NCBI RefSeq assembly: GCF_049340185.1
Contig: NZ_JBMPPC010000008.1
Location: forward strand, 156,785-220,784
Source of the DNA: Undibacterium sp049340185
GTDB lineage: Bacteria > Pseudomonadota > Gammaproteobacteria > Burkholderiales > Burkholderiaceae_D
Reading direction: 5' to 3'
Length of the DNA: 64,000 nt
In this document: piece by piece, positions 27,466 to 36,400 of the stretch
Layout of the letters: each line of letters starts with the position of its first letter
Position numbering within the stretch: the stretch's first letter is position 1
Program-made: the position numbers and the translations under genes
Notes under the pieces: generated by a model
What the model was told of the DNA's origin: nothing
Databases searched by the model: none
What the model saw: only the letters and a program-made list of their open reading frames with translations

Positions 27466-28575
27466 ATGCAAACACTGCTGCTTACGACGGATGCTGAATT
27501 TGATACTTTAGAACCGTCATGGCGCAGCCTTGAACAGCAACTTGTTCAGCTATTGCCTTTCCAGACCTATGACTGGAACCGTTGCTGGTGGCGCGTGTTT
27601 GCTGTTCAGACGCTGGTTCGCAAGGATCAGTTAGCCATCGTCACTTTGTACGATCAGGATCGTCTGGTCGGCATCGCTCCTTTGCTCATTTCATGCATCG
27701 GTATTGCGGGCGCGGCGCTGTATCGCTACGTCCGGCCATTTGGCTCCGATCCCAATCTGACGGAGATCCGTATTCCGCTGGTCTTACCCGGTTATGAAGC
27801 CGCATTGACGAATGCGATTCTGGATTTACATGAACAATACTCGGCAGGACTTGTTGAACGTCAGTTCATCGCCGAAGCGTCGCAGGCACAAGTTCTGAGA
27901 CAGCGTTCGTCATTACATCAGCTTGATCAGCGTCATATTCCTAATTTCATTTTGCCGCTGGCCGCCAACTGGGATCAGTTTCGTACTGGCTTAAAACGCA
28001 ATATCAAAGAATCGATACGACGTTGTTATAACTCACTGACACGCGACCAGTTGGTACCGCACCTGCAAGTACTACAGGGGCAAACGGCGATCACGGCGCA
28101 ACTTGGTTTGTTTTACCAATTACATGGTGCGCGGGCCGCAGCGGATACGTCGGTCAAACATCCCGACTATTTTTCAAATCCTCAGCACAAAGACTTTATC
28201 ACTGCCCTGCTGGCATCGCCCTTCGCCAGCCGCATGCACCTGTTTTGCCTAAGCGTCGATCAACAGGTTGTCGCGGTGCGTCTGGGATTTTTGATGGGTG
28301 ACGAGCTGTATCTTTATTACTCCGGCTACGATCTCGCCTATGCGAAGTACAGTGTAATGACGACGCTGCTAGTCGAAGTGATTTGCTGGTCGATGGACGC
28401 GCAACTCCAGCGCATCAACCTATCGGTGGGAGAAGATGTATCAAAAACCCGCTGGGGGCCGGAACTCAAAAGCTATGTCGAAATTCAGTTTGCAGAACAA
28501 GGCTGGTGGCATAACCGCATCGTCAAATCGATCAGTCATTTCCGCAAGCGGCGTCAGTCTTTAATTGCAGATTAA
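27466..28575 (+). CDS. GNAT/FemAB-fold acyltransferase (BcsL/CelD-like)
   Basis: 369 residues resembling the Acetyltransf_6 (CelD/BcsL) group: N-terminal WRSLEQQLVQLLPFQTYDWNRCWW, a charged block RNIKESIRRCYNSL, and a C-terminal acyl-CoA-binding half with VVAVRLGFLMGDELYLYYSGYD and INLSVGEDVSKTRWGPE. These proteins transfer acyl or aminoacyl groups to sugars, amines or lipid headgroups. It sits 1 kb upstream of a BtaA-like gene that is followed by a second GNAT-fold gene, so a shared lipid role is possible but unproven. Confidence 0.78.
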   Translation: MQTLLLTTDAEFDTLEPSWRSLEQQLVQLLPFQTYDWNRCWWRVFAVQTLVRKDQLAIVTLYDQDRLVGIAPLLISCIGIAGAALYRYVRPFGSDPNLTEIRIPLVLPGYEAALTNAILDLHEQYSAGLVERQFIAEASQAQVLRQRSSLHQLDQRHIPNFILPLAANWDQFRTGLKRNIKESIRRCYNSLTRDQLVPHLQVLQGQTAITAQLGLFYQLHGARAAADTSVKHPDYFSNPQHKDFITALLASPFASRMHLFCLSVDQQVVAVRLGFLMGDELYLYYSGYDLAYAKYSVMTTLLVEVICWSMDAQLQRINLSVGEDVSKTRWGPELKSYVEIQFAEQGWWHNRIVKSISHFRKRRQSLIAD

Positions 28576-28607
28576 TTAGTCCGGTTGATTTGTTCCGCTA
28601 AATGTCG

Positions 28608-28651
28608 TTGAATTTTCGTTGAATTTTCGTTGAATTTTCGTTGAATTTTCG
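28608..28651. repeat. Tandem repeat, four perfect 11-bp units
   Basis: Four consecutive exact copies of TTGAATTTTCG between the stops of convergent genes. Partial related copies (ATTGATTTTC, ATTGAGTT) follow, so the array decays to the right. No hairpin potential. Confidence 0.9.
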
Positions 28652-28701
28652 TCGAGTATCATTGATTTTCATTGAGTTTATGCACCGGCCTATTAGCGTG
28701 A

Positions 28702-29238
28702 TTATTTGTCCGTCACCCGGTTAAATCGACGTGAGCGGCTACCCGGGTCTGTCCATTTCCTGAGCAGTGCAGGAACAATTTGTTTATGTGCCGGCACCAC
28801 AAAAAACAAACACATCTGTCCGACCAAATTGTGAATGTGGACAACGGTTGAAACAATCGCCGTGTCGTTTTCATCCGACTTAAAGACCGACACCCGGACA
28901 TCCAGATGTTTGTCACAATCGCCGAGTATCACTTCCTGTTCGGACATCGCCAGGATAGAAAAAATACCGAGCTTGTCACCAACCTTGTACATTTTTCGAC
29001 GGCGTTCTATACCGCGAAAATTTCCTAGATGCTTTAAGCCAAACAAGCGTACAAGCTTATTTCGTGACGTGATGACAAAATCGATCCACGCCGGGGTTTT
29101 CGCCACCAGATCCAGATATAAATCGAGCGCGGATTTTTTGTAGCTACCCACGCTCATCGCAAATGCATGCTGAAAATCAGAGTCATACGCATAGTCTGCG
29201 ATGTTGCTTGCCTCCGGTACCGTGGTTTGACTAATCAT
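28702..29238 (-). CDS. DUF2867 family protein
   Basis: 178 residues. The pattern fits DUF2867: N-terminal IADYAYDSDFQHAF, then GNFRGIERRRKMYKVGDKLGIF, DCDKHLDVRVSVFKSDE and VVHIHNLVGQMCLFFVVPAHKQIVPALL. Members look like SRPBCC-type ligand-binding proteins of unknown function. It is divergent from the BtaA-like gene and shares the 123-bp intergenic region containing the Pho box, so both may be phosphate regulated. Confidence 0.75.
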   Translation of the reverse strand: MISQTTVPEASNIADYAYDSDFQHAFAMSVGSYKKSALDLYLDLVAKTPAWIDFVITSRNKLVRLFGLKHLGNFRGIERRRKMYKVGDKLGIFSILAMSEQEVILGDCDKHLDVRVSVFKSDENDTAIVSTVVHIHNLVGQMCLFFVVPAHKQIVPALLRKWTDPGSRSRRFNRVTDK

Positions 29239-29295
29239 ACTGATCCTGTTGTTCGCCCGTCATATTGACCGTCATTTCATCAATTCTTCATCAAG

Positions 29296-29329
29296 CTGTC
29301 ACTTGCCTGTCACCTTGATTACCTACAGT
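29296..29329 (+). promoter_or_regulatory. Pho box and -10 of the BtaA-like gene
   Basis: Two CTGTCAC heptamers (29296-29302 and 29307-29313) with 4 nt between them give the 11-bp period of PhoB binding sites. Ten bases further is TACAGT (29324-29329), placed where a PhoB-dependent -10 belongs, 32 bp before ATG 29362. The identical spacing and -10 hexamer recur at 41646-41679 in front of an alkaline phosphatase gene. Confidence 0.75.
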
Positions 29330-29361
29330 TCACAAAACTTCTATCCATATGCGGAGATGGC

Positions 29362-30576
29362 ATGAACACCAAGACACTTATCGATACTGCAATTATCAAC
29401 TCTACCACGTCAGGTAGCAAAGGTTTAGCTGATCGTTTGTTCACGCATTGGTTTAGTCGCCTGGTCTATGCACAGATCTGGGAAGATCCAAAGTCGGATC
29501 TTGATGCATTGCAACTGAAGGCCGGTGCCAATATCCTGACCATCTCATCAGGTGGCTGCAACGCGCTTGCGTATCTGTCAGCAAATCCGGCTGCGGTACA
29601 CGCCGTTGATTTGAACGCAGCCCATCTGGCGATGCTGGAGATGAAGAAAAAAGCCATCAAGCATTTGCCGGATTACGATTCGGTTCTGGCCTATCTGGGT
29701 AATGCCGCACATAGCGATAATCTGAAACGGTATCAGCGCCACATTCGCCCGCATCTGAGCGAAGAAGCCAGCACATTCTGGGAAAGCCGTTCCTTGCTGG
29801 GTCAGCCGCGCTATCGCTATTTCAGCAAAAATGCTTATCAATACGGTTTGTTGGGTGACTTCATCGGTTTTGCCCATATGTTCGTCCGTATGATGGGCGG
29901 CAATATGAAAAAACTTCTGGAAGCGCGCACGCCGGAGGAGCAAAGTCGTTTATTTGACCGTTATCTGGCACCGGTATTTGATACCGCCATCTTCCGCTTC
30001 ATCGCACGTCAGCCTGTGGCTTTGTATAGTCTGGGAATTCCGCCGTCGCAATTTGCCGCGCTAAAACATGATGCCAAGCAAGGCTTGCATCTCTTATTCA
30101 AAGAAAGAATGCGTCACCTGGCCTGTGATTTTCCGATTGAAGAAAATTGTTTCGCCCAGCAAGCGTTCGGACGCCGCCACGATACGAGTAAGCAAGCGGC
30201 TTTACCGATGTATTTGCAAAAACAGTATTTCACCAGCCTGCGCCTGAACATTGACCGGGTGCATGCCCATCACATTACGTTGACCGATTTTTTACGCAAA
30301 CAGACAAACGCCTCGATGGATGCTTATCTGTTCCTTGATGCGCAAGACTGGATGGATCAGCAGCAGTTGACGGAATTATGGGAAGAAGTGACCCGTACCG
30401 CCGCACCAGGTGCCAAAGTTGTGTTTCGTACCGGTGGCGAAGAATCTCCGCTGGAAGGCAAATTGCCTGCTCATCTGATCTCCGCCTGGCACACTGATGT
30501 CGCACATAATCGTGCGCTGTATGCAACGGATCGTTCAGCAATTTACGGTGGCATGCATTTATATCAAAAAGTCTGA
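29362..30576 (+). CDS. btaA: BtaA-like AdoMet:diacylglycerol 3-amino-3-carboxypropyl transferase (DUF3419)
   Basis: 404 residues, matching the length of Rhodobacter BtaA. Diagnostic blocks are LVYAQIWEDPKSDLDAL, the AdoMet-site stretch ANILTISSGGCNALAYLSAN (residues ~55-75) and VHAVDLNAAHLAMLEMKKKAI. BtaA joins the aminocarboxypropyl group of AdoMet to diacylglycerol, forming diacylglyceryl-homoserine, the first step to betaine lipids that replace phospholipids under phosphate starvation. A Pho box in its promoter fits. The partner methyltransferase BtaB is absent from the neighbourhood; a GNAT-like gene follows instead. Exact substrate is inferred. Confidence 0.82.
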   Translation: MNTKTLIDTAIINSTTSGSKGLADRLFTHWFSRLVYAQIWEDPKSDLDALQLKAGANILTISSGGCNALAYLSANPAAVHAVDLNAAHLAMLEMKKKAIKHLPDYDSVLAYLGNAAHSDNLKRYQRHIRPHLSEEASTFWESRSLLGQPRYRYFSKNAYQYGLLGDFIGFAHMFVRMMGGNMKKLLEARTPEEQSRLFDRYLAPVFDTAIFRFIARQPVALYSLGIPPSQFAALKHDAKQGLHLLFKERMRHLACDFPIEENCFAQQAFGRRHDTSKQAALPMYLQKQYFTSLRLNIDRVHAHHITLTDFLRKQTNASMDAYLFLDAQDWMDQQQLTELWEEVTRTAAPGAKVVFRTGGEESPLEGKLPAHLISAWHTDVAHNRALYATDRSAIYGGMHLYQKV

Positions 30577-30667
30577 GCGACCTCATTTGTTTTGCTTATT
30601 GGATTCATTTAATTAGTTAAATTCGTTTGCCTCGTTTAATTCATCTCATGTATTTGACGCTGCCGCT

Positions 30668-31786
30668 TTGACACTTTCACCTCAACTCCGTGCTGATGCT
30701 CTATGGCTGCTTGCAGCGAAAGCCCGTGGCGGCGCGCATTGGCTGAGTAATGTTGATTGCAAGATTGAATGCATCAGTATTGCTGATAGTACGCAGCCGG
30801 TCAGCTTACTTGATGTCAGCAACCGCAATACCAGTTATGTGGCGAGTCCGCGCTCCGCCTGGCTACGTTATGCCAGAGACGAAGCGATACGGCATGCCCC
30901 CGCCTATACGCAGACACTAGCCTCCATGGCCAGCACTCTGGTTTTCAGTCCAATGGCCGCCATGCTCAGTGCCAGTGATATCGACCGTGCCGCGGTTGTC
31001 GGCAATCACCTGATGTCGACCAATCTTTATCCCGACTGGCAAGAAAACGACATCAAGGATCTGACCGCTCATTTACGTGAGTTGTATCCGGACCGGCCTT
31101 TTATGATGCGCAATATTTGTCCGGAAATCAGTCCGCAATTGGCAAATGCGTTGCAGCAACAAGCCTGGGAACTGATACCGGCACGCATGATTTACACCTG
31201 CGACCCAAGTCACAACGCAGTCTGGAAACACAATCACGTTAAAAAAGATGCACGGCTATTACACGACACGGCCATACAGATTATCCCGCCAGAAGAAATA
31301 CGCAGCAGCGATCTGCCAAAAATGCGTGCATTGTTCCGCCAGCTGTTTATCGATAAACATTCGAGACTGAATCCGGACTTCACGCCGGCTTTCTTTGAAC
31401 TTTGCCTGGAAACGGGCTTCCTTGATCTGTATGCCTTGCGCTGGCACGACCGTCTGGTCGGTGTGATTGGCATTTATCATCATCCTGAATCTGGCTGGAT
31501 AACCACGCCACTAATAGGCTACGACACCAGCCTGCCGCAAGAATTAGGACTCTATCGTCGCCTCATGGCTTTATTGTTGCAGCAGGCAAAGCAAAGACAG
31601 GCAAAACTTCACTACAGTTCGGGTGCCAGTCAATTCAAACGCGCTCGCGGCGGTGAGGCACATCTCGAATACAGCGCCGTATTCACAAGCCATTTATCCC
31701 GCTATCAGCAATGCATGACACAGATGTGGGCAAAAACCCTACAAAAGCTGGCCCCAGCCATACTACGCAAAGCCGACCAGTACTGA
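30668..31786 (+). CDS. GNAT-fold acyltransferase-like protein downstream of btaA
   Basis: 372 residues. The C-terminal half has a GNAT/FemAB look: DLPKMRALFRQLFIDKHSRLNPDFTPAFFELC, YALRWHDRLVGVIGIYHH, GYDTSLPQELGLYRRLMALLL and LHYSSGASQFKRARGG. Family assignment is by pattern only. The only start for the full-length frame is TTG 30668, with no strong SD. It lies 91 bp after btaA on the same strand without a terminator, so it probably shares the Pho-controlled transcript. It might modify the headgroup amine made by BtaA, which is speculation. Confidence 0.65.
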   Translation: MTLSPQLRADALWLLAAKARGGAHWLSNVDCKIECISIADSTQPVSLLDVSNRNTSYVASPRSAWLRYARDEAIRHAPAYTQTLASMASTLVFSPMAAMLSASDIDRAAVVGNHLMSTNLYPDWQENDIKDLTAHLRELYPDRPFMMRNICPEISPQLANALQQQAWELIPARMIYTCDPSHNAVWKHNHVKKDARLLHDTAIQIIPPEEIRSSDLPKMRALFRQLFIDKHSRLNPDFTPAFFELCLETGFLDLYALRWHDRLVGVIGIYHHPESGWITTPLIGYDTSLPQELGLYRRLMALLLQQAKQRQAKLHYSSGASQFKRARGGEAHLEYSAVFTSHLSRYQQCMTQMWAKTLQKLAPAILRKADQY

Positions 31787-31885
31787 CGCTATCATCATAT
31801 TGGCTATGCCATTCCTGTGAGAGTGGCATGCCATCCGCGCGCTTCTGTGAATGAATAGAAGTCTAATGAAAACCTAGAATTCAAC

Positions 31886-31894
31886 TGTGGATAA
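31886..31894 (-). promoter_or_regulatory. DnaA box (module 1, left)
   Basis: TGTGGATAA, a perfect reverse-orientation DnaA box; ATATCCACA (31903-31911) nearby is a one-mismatch second site. Confidence 0.85.
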
Positions 31895-32043
31895 GTGTCT
31901 GCATATCCACAGGACAGTCTGTGCAAAACCCCAGACTTTTGCAGAGCTCACATATTTATCCCAAATCTATTCTTTTACAGTACAGGGCTTATCAGGGTAT
32001 TTATCTTTTCTGTAAAAGATTGATTCTGTTGATAAAAAACGAG

Positions 32044-32083
32044 TTATCCACAGAAACATCGCTACATTAACTATTACTACTAT
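32044..32083 (+). promoter_or_regulatory. DnaA box plus DnaA-trio element (module 1)
   Basis: Perfect TTATCCACA at 32044-32052, 18-nt spacer, then CTA-TTA-CTA-CTA-T at 32071-32083, immediately followed by an alternating A/T tract suited to unwinding. Confidence 0.8.
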
Positions 32084-32468
32084 GTATATATATACCTTAA
32101 TGTAAACAACAAAGACTTCTGCTCTTTCTGTTTTATTAAAAACCACCTCTATCAAAATCATTCAAAGCAAATGCCATTTCAACTACCCGGCTAACGCTAT
32201 AACGAATAAAAAATGCGCGGCTAAAGATCAAAAGCCAATATAAAAAATTGCAGCGTGCTTACAAACCTAGATTTTCTGCCCATGAAAGCCATCGTGTGGA
32301 TCTAAGTGATCCTAGATCGGTGAGGTAATGGGATAGTGACGCTATGGTCGAAAACTGCAGGCGCAGCGTTCTGATGAATTTTTTTACCATCAGGTTATTT
32401 AAAAAAACCCGTAAATTAAGTGACTGAGGTAAAAATAAGCCTGAAAAAGTCCATATAGCAAATCTGAC

Positions 32469-32477
32469 TGTGGATAA
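32469..32477 (-). promoter_or_regulatory. DnaA box (module 2, left)
   Basis: TGTGGATAA, exactly 583 bp from its module 1 counterpart, with a weaker ATATCCACT at 32486-32494 beside it. Confidence 0.85.
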
Positions 32478-32626
32478 GTCTAAGGATATCCACTGCACAG
32501 CATGTGCGAAACCATAAAATAAACAAGAACAAGAAAAATTATCCAATAACTGTCCTGTCGTCATACAAGACTTCTTCATGGGTTTATCTTTTTCGCAGTG
32601 CATTGATTCTGTTGATAAAAGGCAGG

Positions 32627-32666
32627 TTATCCACAGAAACATCGCTACGTTAACTATTACTACTAT
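32627..32666 (+). promoter_or_regulatory. DnaA box plus DnaA-trio element (module 2)
   Basis: Perfect TTATCCACA at 32627-32635, 18-nt spacer, CTATTACTACTAT at 32654-32666, then TTATATATATACC. Same order and spacing as module 1. Confidence 0.8.
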
Positions 32667-32786
32667 TTATATATATACCTTTATTGTTTTAAACAAAGAA
32701 AAGCAAACCAAGCAGAAAAAGCCAGAAAACCGTTAGATTCATATAAAATTAATAAGCACTTTTGCAAAGATCCTCCTTCACCCAAA

Positions 32787-33302
32787 ATGACATCAACTAA
32801 ATTAGCTTTTTTACTGGCTCTCAGCCTATTTCTAAGTAATGCCCATGCAGAAGACGCGAAGCCAACTGAAGAATCGATTAAGCAACTCTTCGTGCTGACT
32901 AACGCCAAATCATTGATTCGTAGCGTCGATCAGCAAATTGACAACCTCATGAAAAGTTCGATGGAACAAGCCTTAAAGGGTGCAAAACCAAGTGAAAAAG
33001 AACAAGTTGCATTAGATAAGTTCAGGGCGAAGATTGTTGTCGTATATAAGGAAGAAATAAGTTGGGAAAAACTCGAGCCAATATTTATTAAGATTTATAC
33101 AGACAGCCTTACTCAAGAAGAAGTAGACGGCATTACAGCGTTTTATCAATCACCTTCCGGTCAAGCGATGATCAAAAAGATGCCAGTAATAATCCAAAAC
33201 ACCATGGGATCCATGCAAAAAATCATGGTGCCTATGATGGAAAAACTGCAAGTAGCCTCAAAAGAATTAGCGCAAGATATGGAAAAAATAAAAAAGAAAT
33301 AA
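32787..33302 (+). CDS. DUF2059 domain exported protein
   Basis: 171 residues: signal peptide (MTSTKLAFLLALSLFLSNAHA) and a helical domain with the DUF2059 core IFIKIYTDSLTQEEVDGITAFYQSPSGQAMIKKMP. Periplasmic; function unknown. AT-rich with Lys-rich C-terminus. It is first gene to the right of the candidate origin and is transcribed away from it. Confidence 0.85.
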   Translation: MTSTKLAFLLALSLFLSNAHAEDAKPTEESIKQLFVLTNAKSLIRSVDQQIDNLMKSSMEQALKGAKPSEKEQVALDKFRAKIVVVYKEEISWEKLEPIFIKIYTDSLTQEEVDGITAFYQSPSGQAMIKKMPVIIQNTMGSMQKIMVPMMEKLQVASKELAQDMEKIKKK

Positions 33303-33353
33303 AAGCGTAAATTTTTTGGATTTTGTGACCTGTAACAACTAACTTAAGCAATA

Positions 33354-33391
33354 AAAAAGGTGAACATACCTATAAGCATGTTCACCTTTTT
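33354..33391. terminator. Bidirectional terminator
   Basis: AAAAGGTGAACAT and ATGTTCACCTTTT arms around a 10-nt loop with flanking A and T runs, between the convergent DUF2059 gene and putA. Confidence 0.9.
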
Positions 33392-33463
33392 CACATATCG
33401 GTCAGCGACAATGACAACTAATTGTTCACTGACCTCATCAAATGATCTAAATCACCTGCACGA

Positions 33464-36400
33464 TCAGTCTTGCAACGTCATCAAACTGGCATTTCCACCA
33501 GCTGCAGTTGTATTGACACACAGGGCGCGTTCAGCAACCAGGCGCCATAAAGGAGCTTCGGTCTCTTCATGCATCTCGATTACAGACACGATAGCGCCGT
33601 TCTGAGCTGCAAAGACGGGTTTGTAGTGTCCGAGCAGGTCACCTTCAACTAAAGCGAACTGGAGCTCTTCCTGGCCTGCTTCTGCTTGTCTGATCTGATC
33701 ACGAACTTCTGCCGGTAAGCCAGACGGCAGAATTGCCATGGTTTGCGCAGGCAAAACGGGGATATTGCCTGTTGCCAGCAATGCTGCAATTTGATTCAGC
33801 AGGCAATTTACGCTACTTGCCGCACAAAACACCTTGCCACGCGGTGCAAATGACAAGGTATTACGTTCGCCAGTTGGTCCAGGTAATACCAGAGTGATTT
33901 TGTAAGGACTAGCGTGTGCATAGTGATCGGCGAGTTCGGCGATTTTTTCATGACCATGTGTTTTAGCCCAGACCAACAATGCTTCCAGCGCAGGAGGTGA
34001 TTGACGCTCATACACTGTGTGACCGCCGAGACTACCAGAAGGATTTTTTTGTAAGCGTTTCAGATACAGAGGGCCGCCTGCTTTTGGTCCTGTACCAGAT
34101 TTACCTTCACCGCCAAAGGGCTGCACACCGACAACAGCACCGACGATATTGCGATTCACATAAATATTACCGACATGTGCACGTGAACTGATGAAGTTGA
34201 TTGTTTCATCAATACGGGAATGAATACCCAATGTGAGACCAAAACCAGTCGCATTGATGCTGTCAATCAGTTGCGGCAACTGATCACGCTGGTAGCGCAG
34301 GATATGCAATACCGGACCAAATACCTCTTTGGTCAGTTCAGATAAGGACTGAATCTCGACGACAGTCGGTGCAATAAAGGTGCCTTTATTGCAGGACTCC
34401 GCAAGTTTTAATGAATAACTTGCTGTGGCTTTTTGTTTGATCTGATCGATATGCGCTTGCAGTGCTTTTTGTGCGTCTGCATCGATAACTGGTCCGATAT
34501 CAATAGCGAGCTGATCAGGTTTGCCGATACGCAGTTCCTGCATTGCGCCTTTTAGCATTTCTATGGTTTTATCTGCGATATCTTCTTGCAGACAAAGTAC
34601 ACGCAAGGCAGAGCAACGCTGGCCTGCACTGTCAAAAGCAGATGAGACAACGTCATTGACGACTTGCTCTGGTAAGGCACTACTGTCAACAATCATTGCA
34701 TTCTGGCCGCCTGTTTCTGCAATCAGCGGAATGTCGATATTTTCTGCTACTGAGCGTTTAGTCAGGGTGCGATTGATGATTTGTGCGACCTCGGTAGAGC
34801 CTGTAAAAATCACGCCGTTGACGCGACTATCGGCAACCAGTTGCGCACCAACGACTTCCCCTGTACCAGGCAAGAATTGCAAAGCGCCGCGTGGTACGCC
34901 AGCCTTATGTAAAAGCTGGATTGCACGATAAGCGATGATCGGTGTTTGCTCTGCTGGTTTTGCCAGAACTACGTTACCGGCCGCCAATGCAGCACTGACT
35001 TCACCGATAAAAATCGCCAGAGGAAAATTCCACGGGCTGATACAAACGACAGGGCCAAGCGCGAGAGTATTTGGCAAGTGTTCTACTTGTGCTGCGTAAT
35101 AGCGTAAAAAATCCACTGCTTCGCGTACTTCTGCCAAGGCGTTCGGTAGTGATTTACCGGCTTCACGAATCGCTAAAGCCATAAAATCCAAGGTGTGTGC
35201 TTCCAGCAAATCACCGGCTTTTTTCAAGATAGCTGCGCGTTCTGAAGGTGCTGTGGTTTGCCAGTCAATCGCATACGCTTCAGCCTGTGCCAGTGCCGTC
35301 TGTACATCTTGCGCATTGGCTTCGATTACGCTGCCAACGATGTCCTGATGATCGGCTGGATTAATTACTGCGCGGGCCAGGCTTGCAGAGACTTGACCTT
35401 GTAATAAAGGTTGTGCCTGGATTTGGGTTTGACTGGTCTGAATAAAATGACGACTGATTTTTTGTAATTCAATCTCATTACTGAAATCCAGGCCAGAAGA
35501 ATTTTTACGTTCTAAACCGAATAAATCCTTAGGTAAATTAATCCCGGTATGTGGCACTCCGCCCAGTTTTTTTGCTACGTCAATCGGATCGGCGATCAGC
35601 GATTCAATTGAGACAGCTTCATCGACAATCTGATTCACGAAAGAAGAATTAGCGCCGTTTTCTAATAAGCGACGTACCAGATAAGCGAGCAAAGTCTGAT
35701 GCGACCCGACAGGCGCGTAGATACGACAAGGTTTATTGAGTTTGTCTTTACCGACGACCTGATCGTATAAGGTTTCGCCCATGCCATGCAGGCACTGAAA
35801 CTCATAGTCGGTGATACCAGCTTTTTGCGCCCAGGTATAAATCGCCGAGAGCGTCAATGCATTATGCGTGGCGAATTGCGGATAGATGACCTCCGTCGCT
35901 GTCAGCAATTTTTGCGCGCAGAACAGATACGATAAATCCGTATAGACCTTGCGTGTATAGACAGGAAAGCCGCTCATACCATCGACTTGCGCACGCTTGA
36001 TCTCGGCATCCCAATAAGCGCCTTTTACCAAACGCACCATGAACTTACGGCCGCTACGGCGAGCCAGATCAATCAGGTAATCAATCACATACGGACAACG
36101 TTTTTGATACGCCTGCACGACAAAACCGATACCATCAAATCCGGCTAATTCCGGATCAAATGCCAATGCCTCCATCAGATCAAGAGATAACTCAAGGCGA
36201 TCCGTTTCCTCAGCATCGATGTTCAGACCGATGTTGTATTGCTTAGCAAGCAGAACCAGATTTTTGAGAATTGGTAACAGTTCATTCAAGGTACGTGATT
36301 TTTGTGCGCGTGAATAACGCGGATGTAAGGCTGATAATTTGACTGAAATACCTGGACCATCTTTGATACCACGACCATTCGATGCTTTACCGATGGCATG

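Larger units (their letters stand above)
31886..32698 (+). other. oriC: Candidate replication origin (oriC): duplicated DnaA-box/DnaA-trio/AT-rich module
   Basis: About 1 kb without genes holds two direct copies of a >210-bp module at a constant 583-bp offset. Each has an outward DnaA box TGTGGATAA (31886, 32469), a box TTATCCACA (32044, 32627), an 18-nt spacer, CTATTACTACTAT (32071-32083, 32654-32666) and an ATATATATAC AT-rich tract. The complement of the CTA/TTA triplets reads 3'-GAT/AAT, the DnaA-trio element that follows a DnaA box in the B. subtilis basal unwinding system. The box-to-AT segments (32019-32098 and 32602-32681) are about 90% identical. Four perfect boxes plus trios, near parS and mnmG, strongly suggest oriC, although dnaA is not adjacent. 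Confidence 0.8.

Noticed and set aside
28702..29280. GTCAT pair at 29259-29275 as a second Pho box for the DUF2867 gene
   Set aside because: Spacing is 12 rather than 11 bp, so it does not fit the PhoB repeat well.
31967..32642. Two minus-strand ORFs (31967-32161 and 32259-32642) with a shared MFLWIT...LSTES segment
   Set aside because: Their similarity comes from the duplicated origin module; they run through the DnaA boxes and AT tracts, lack SD sequences and have no plausible protein character.
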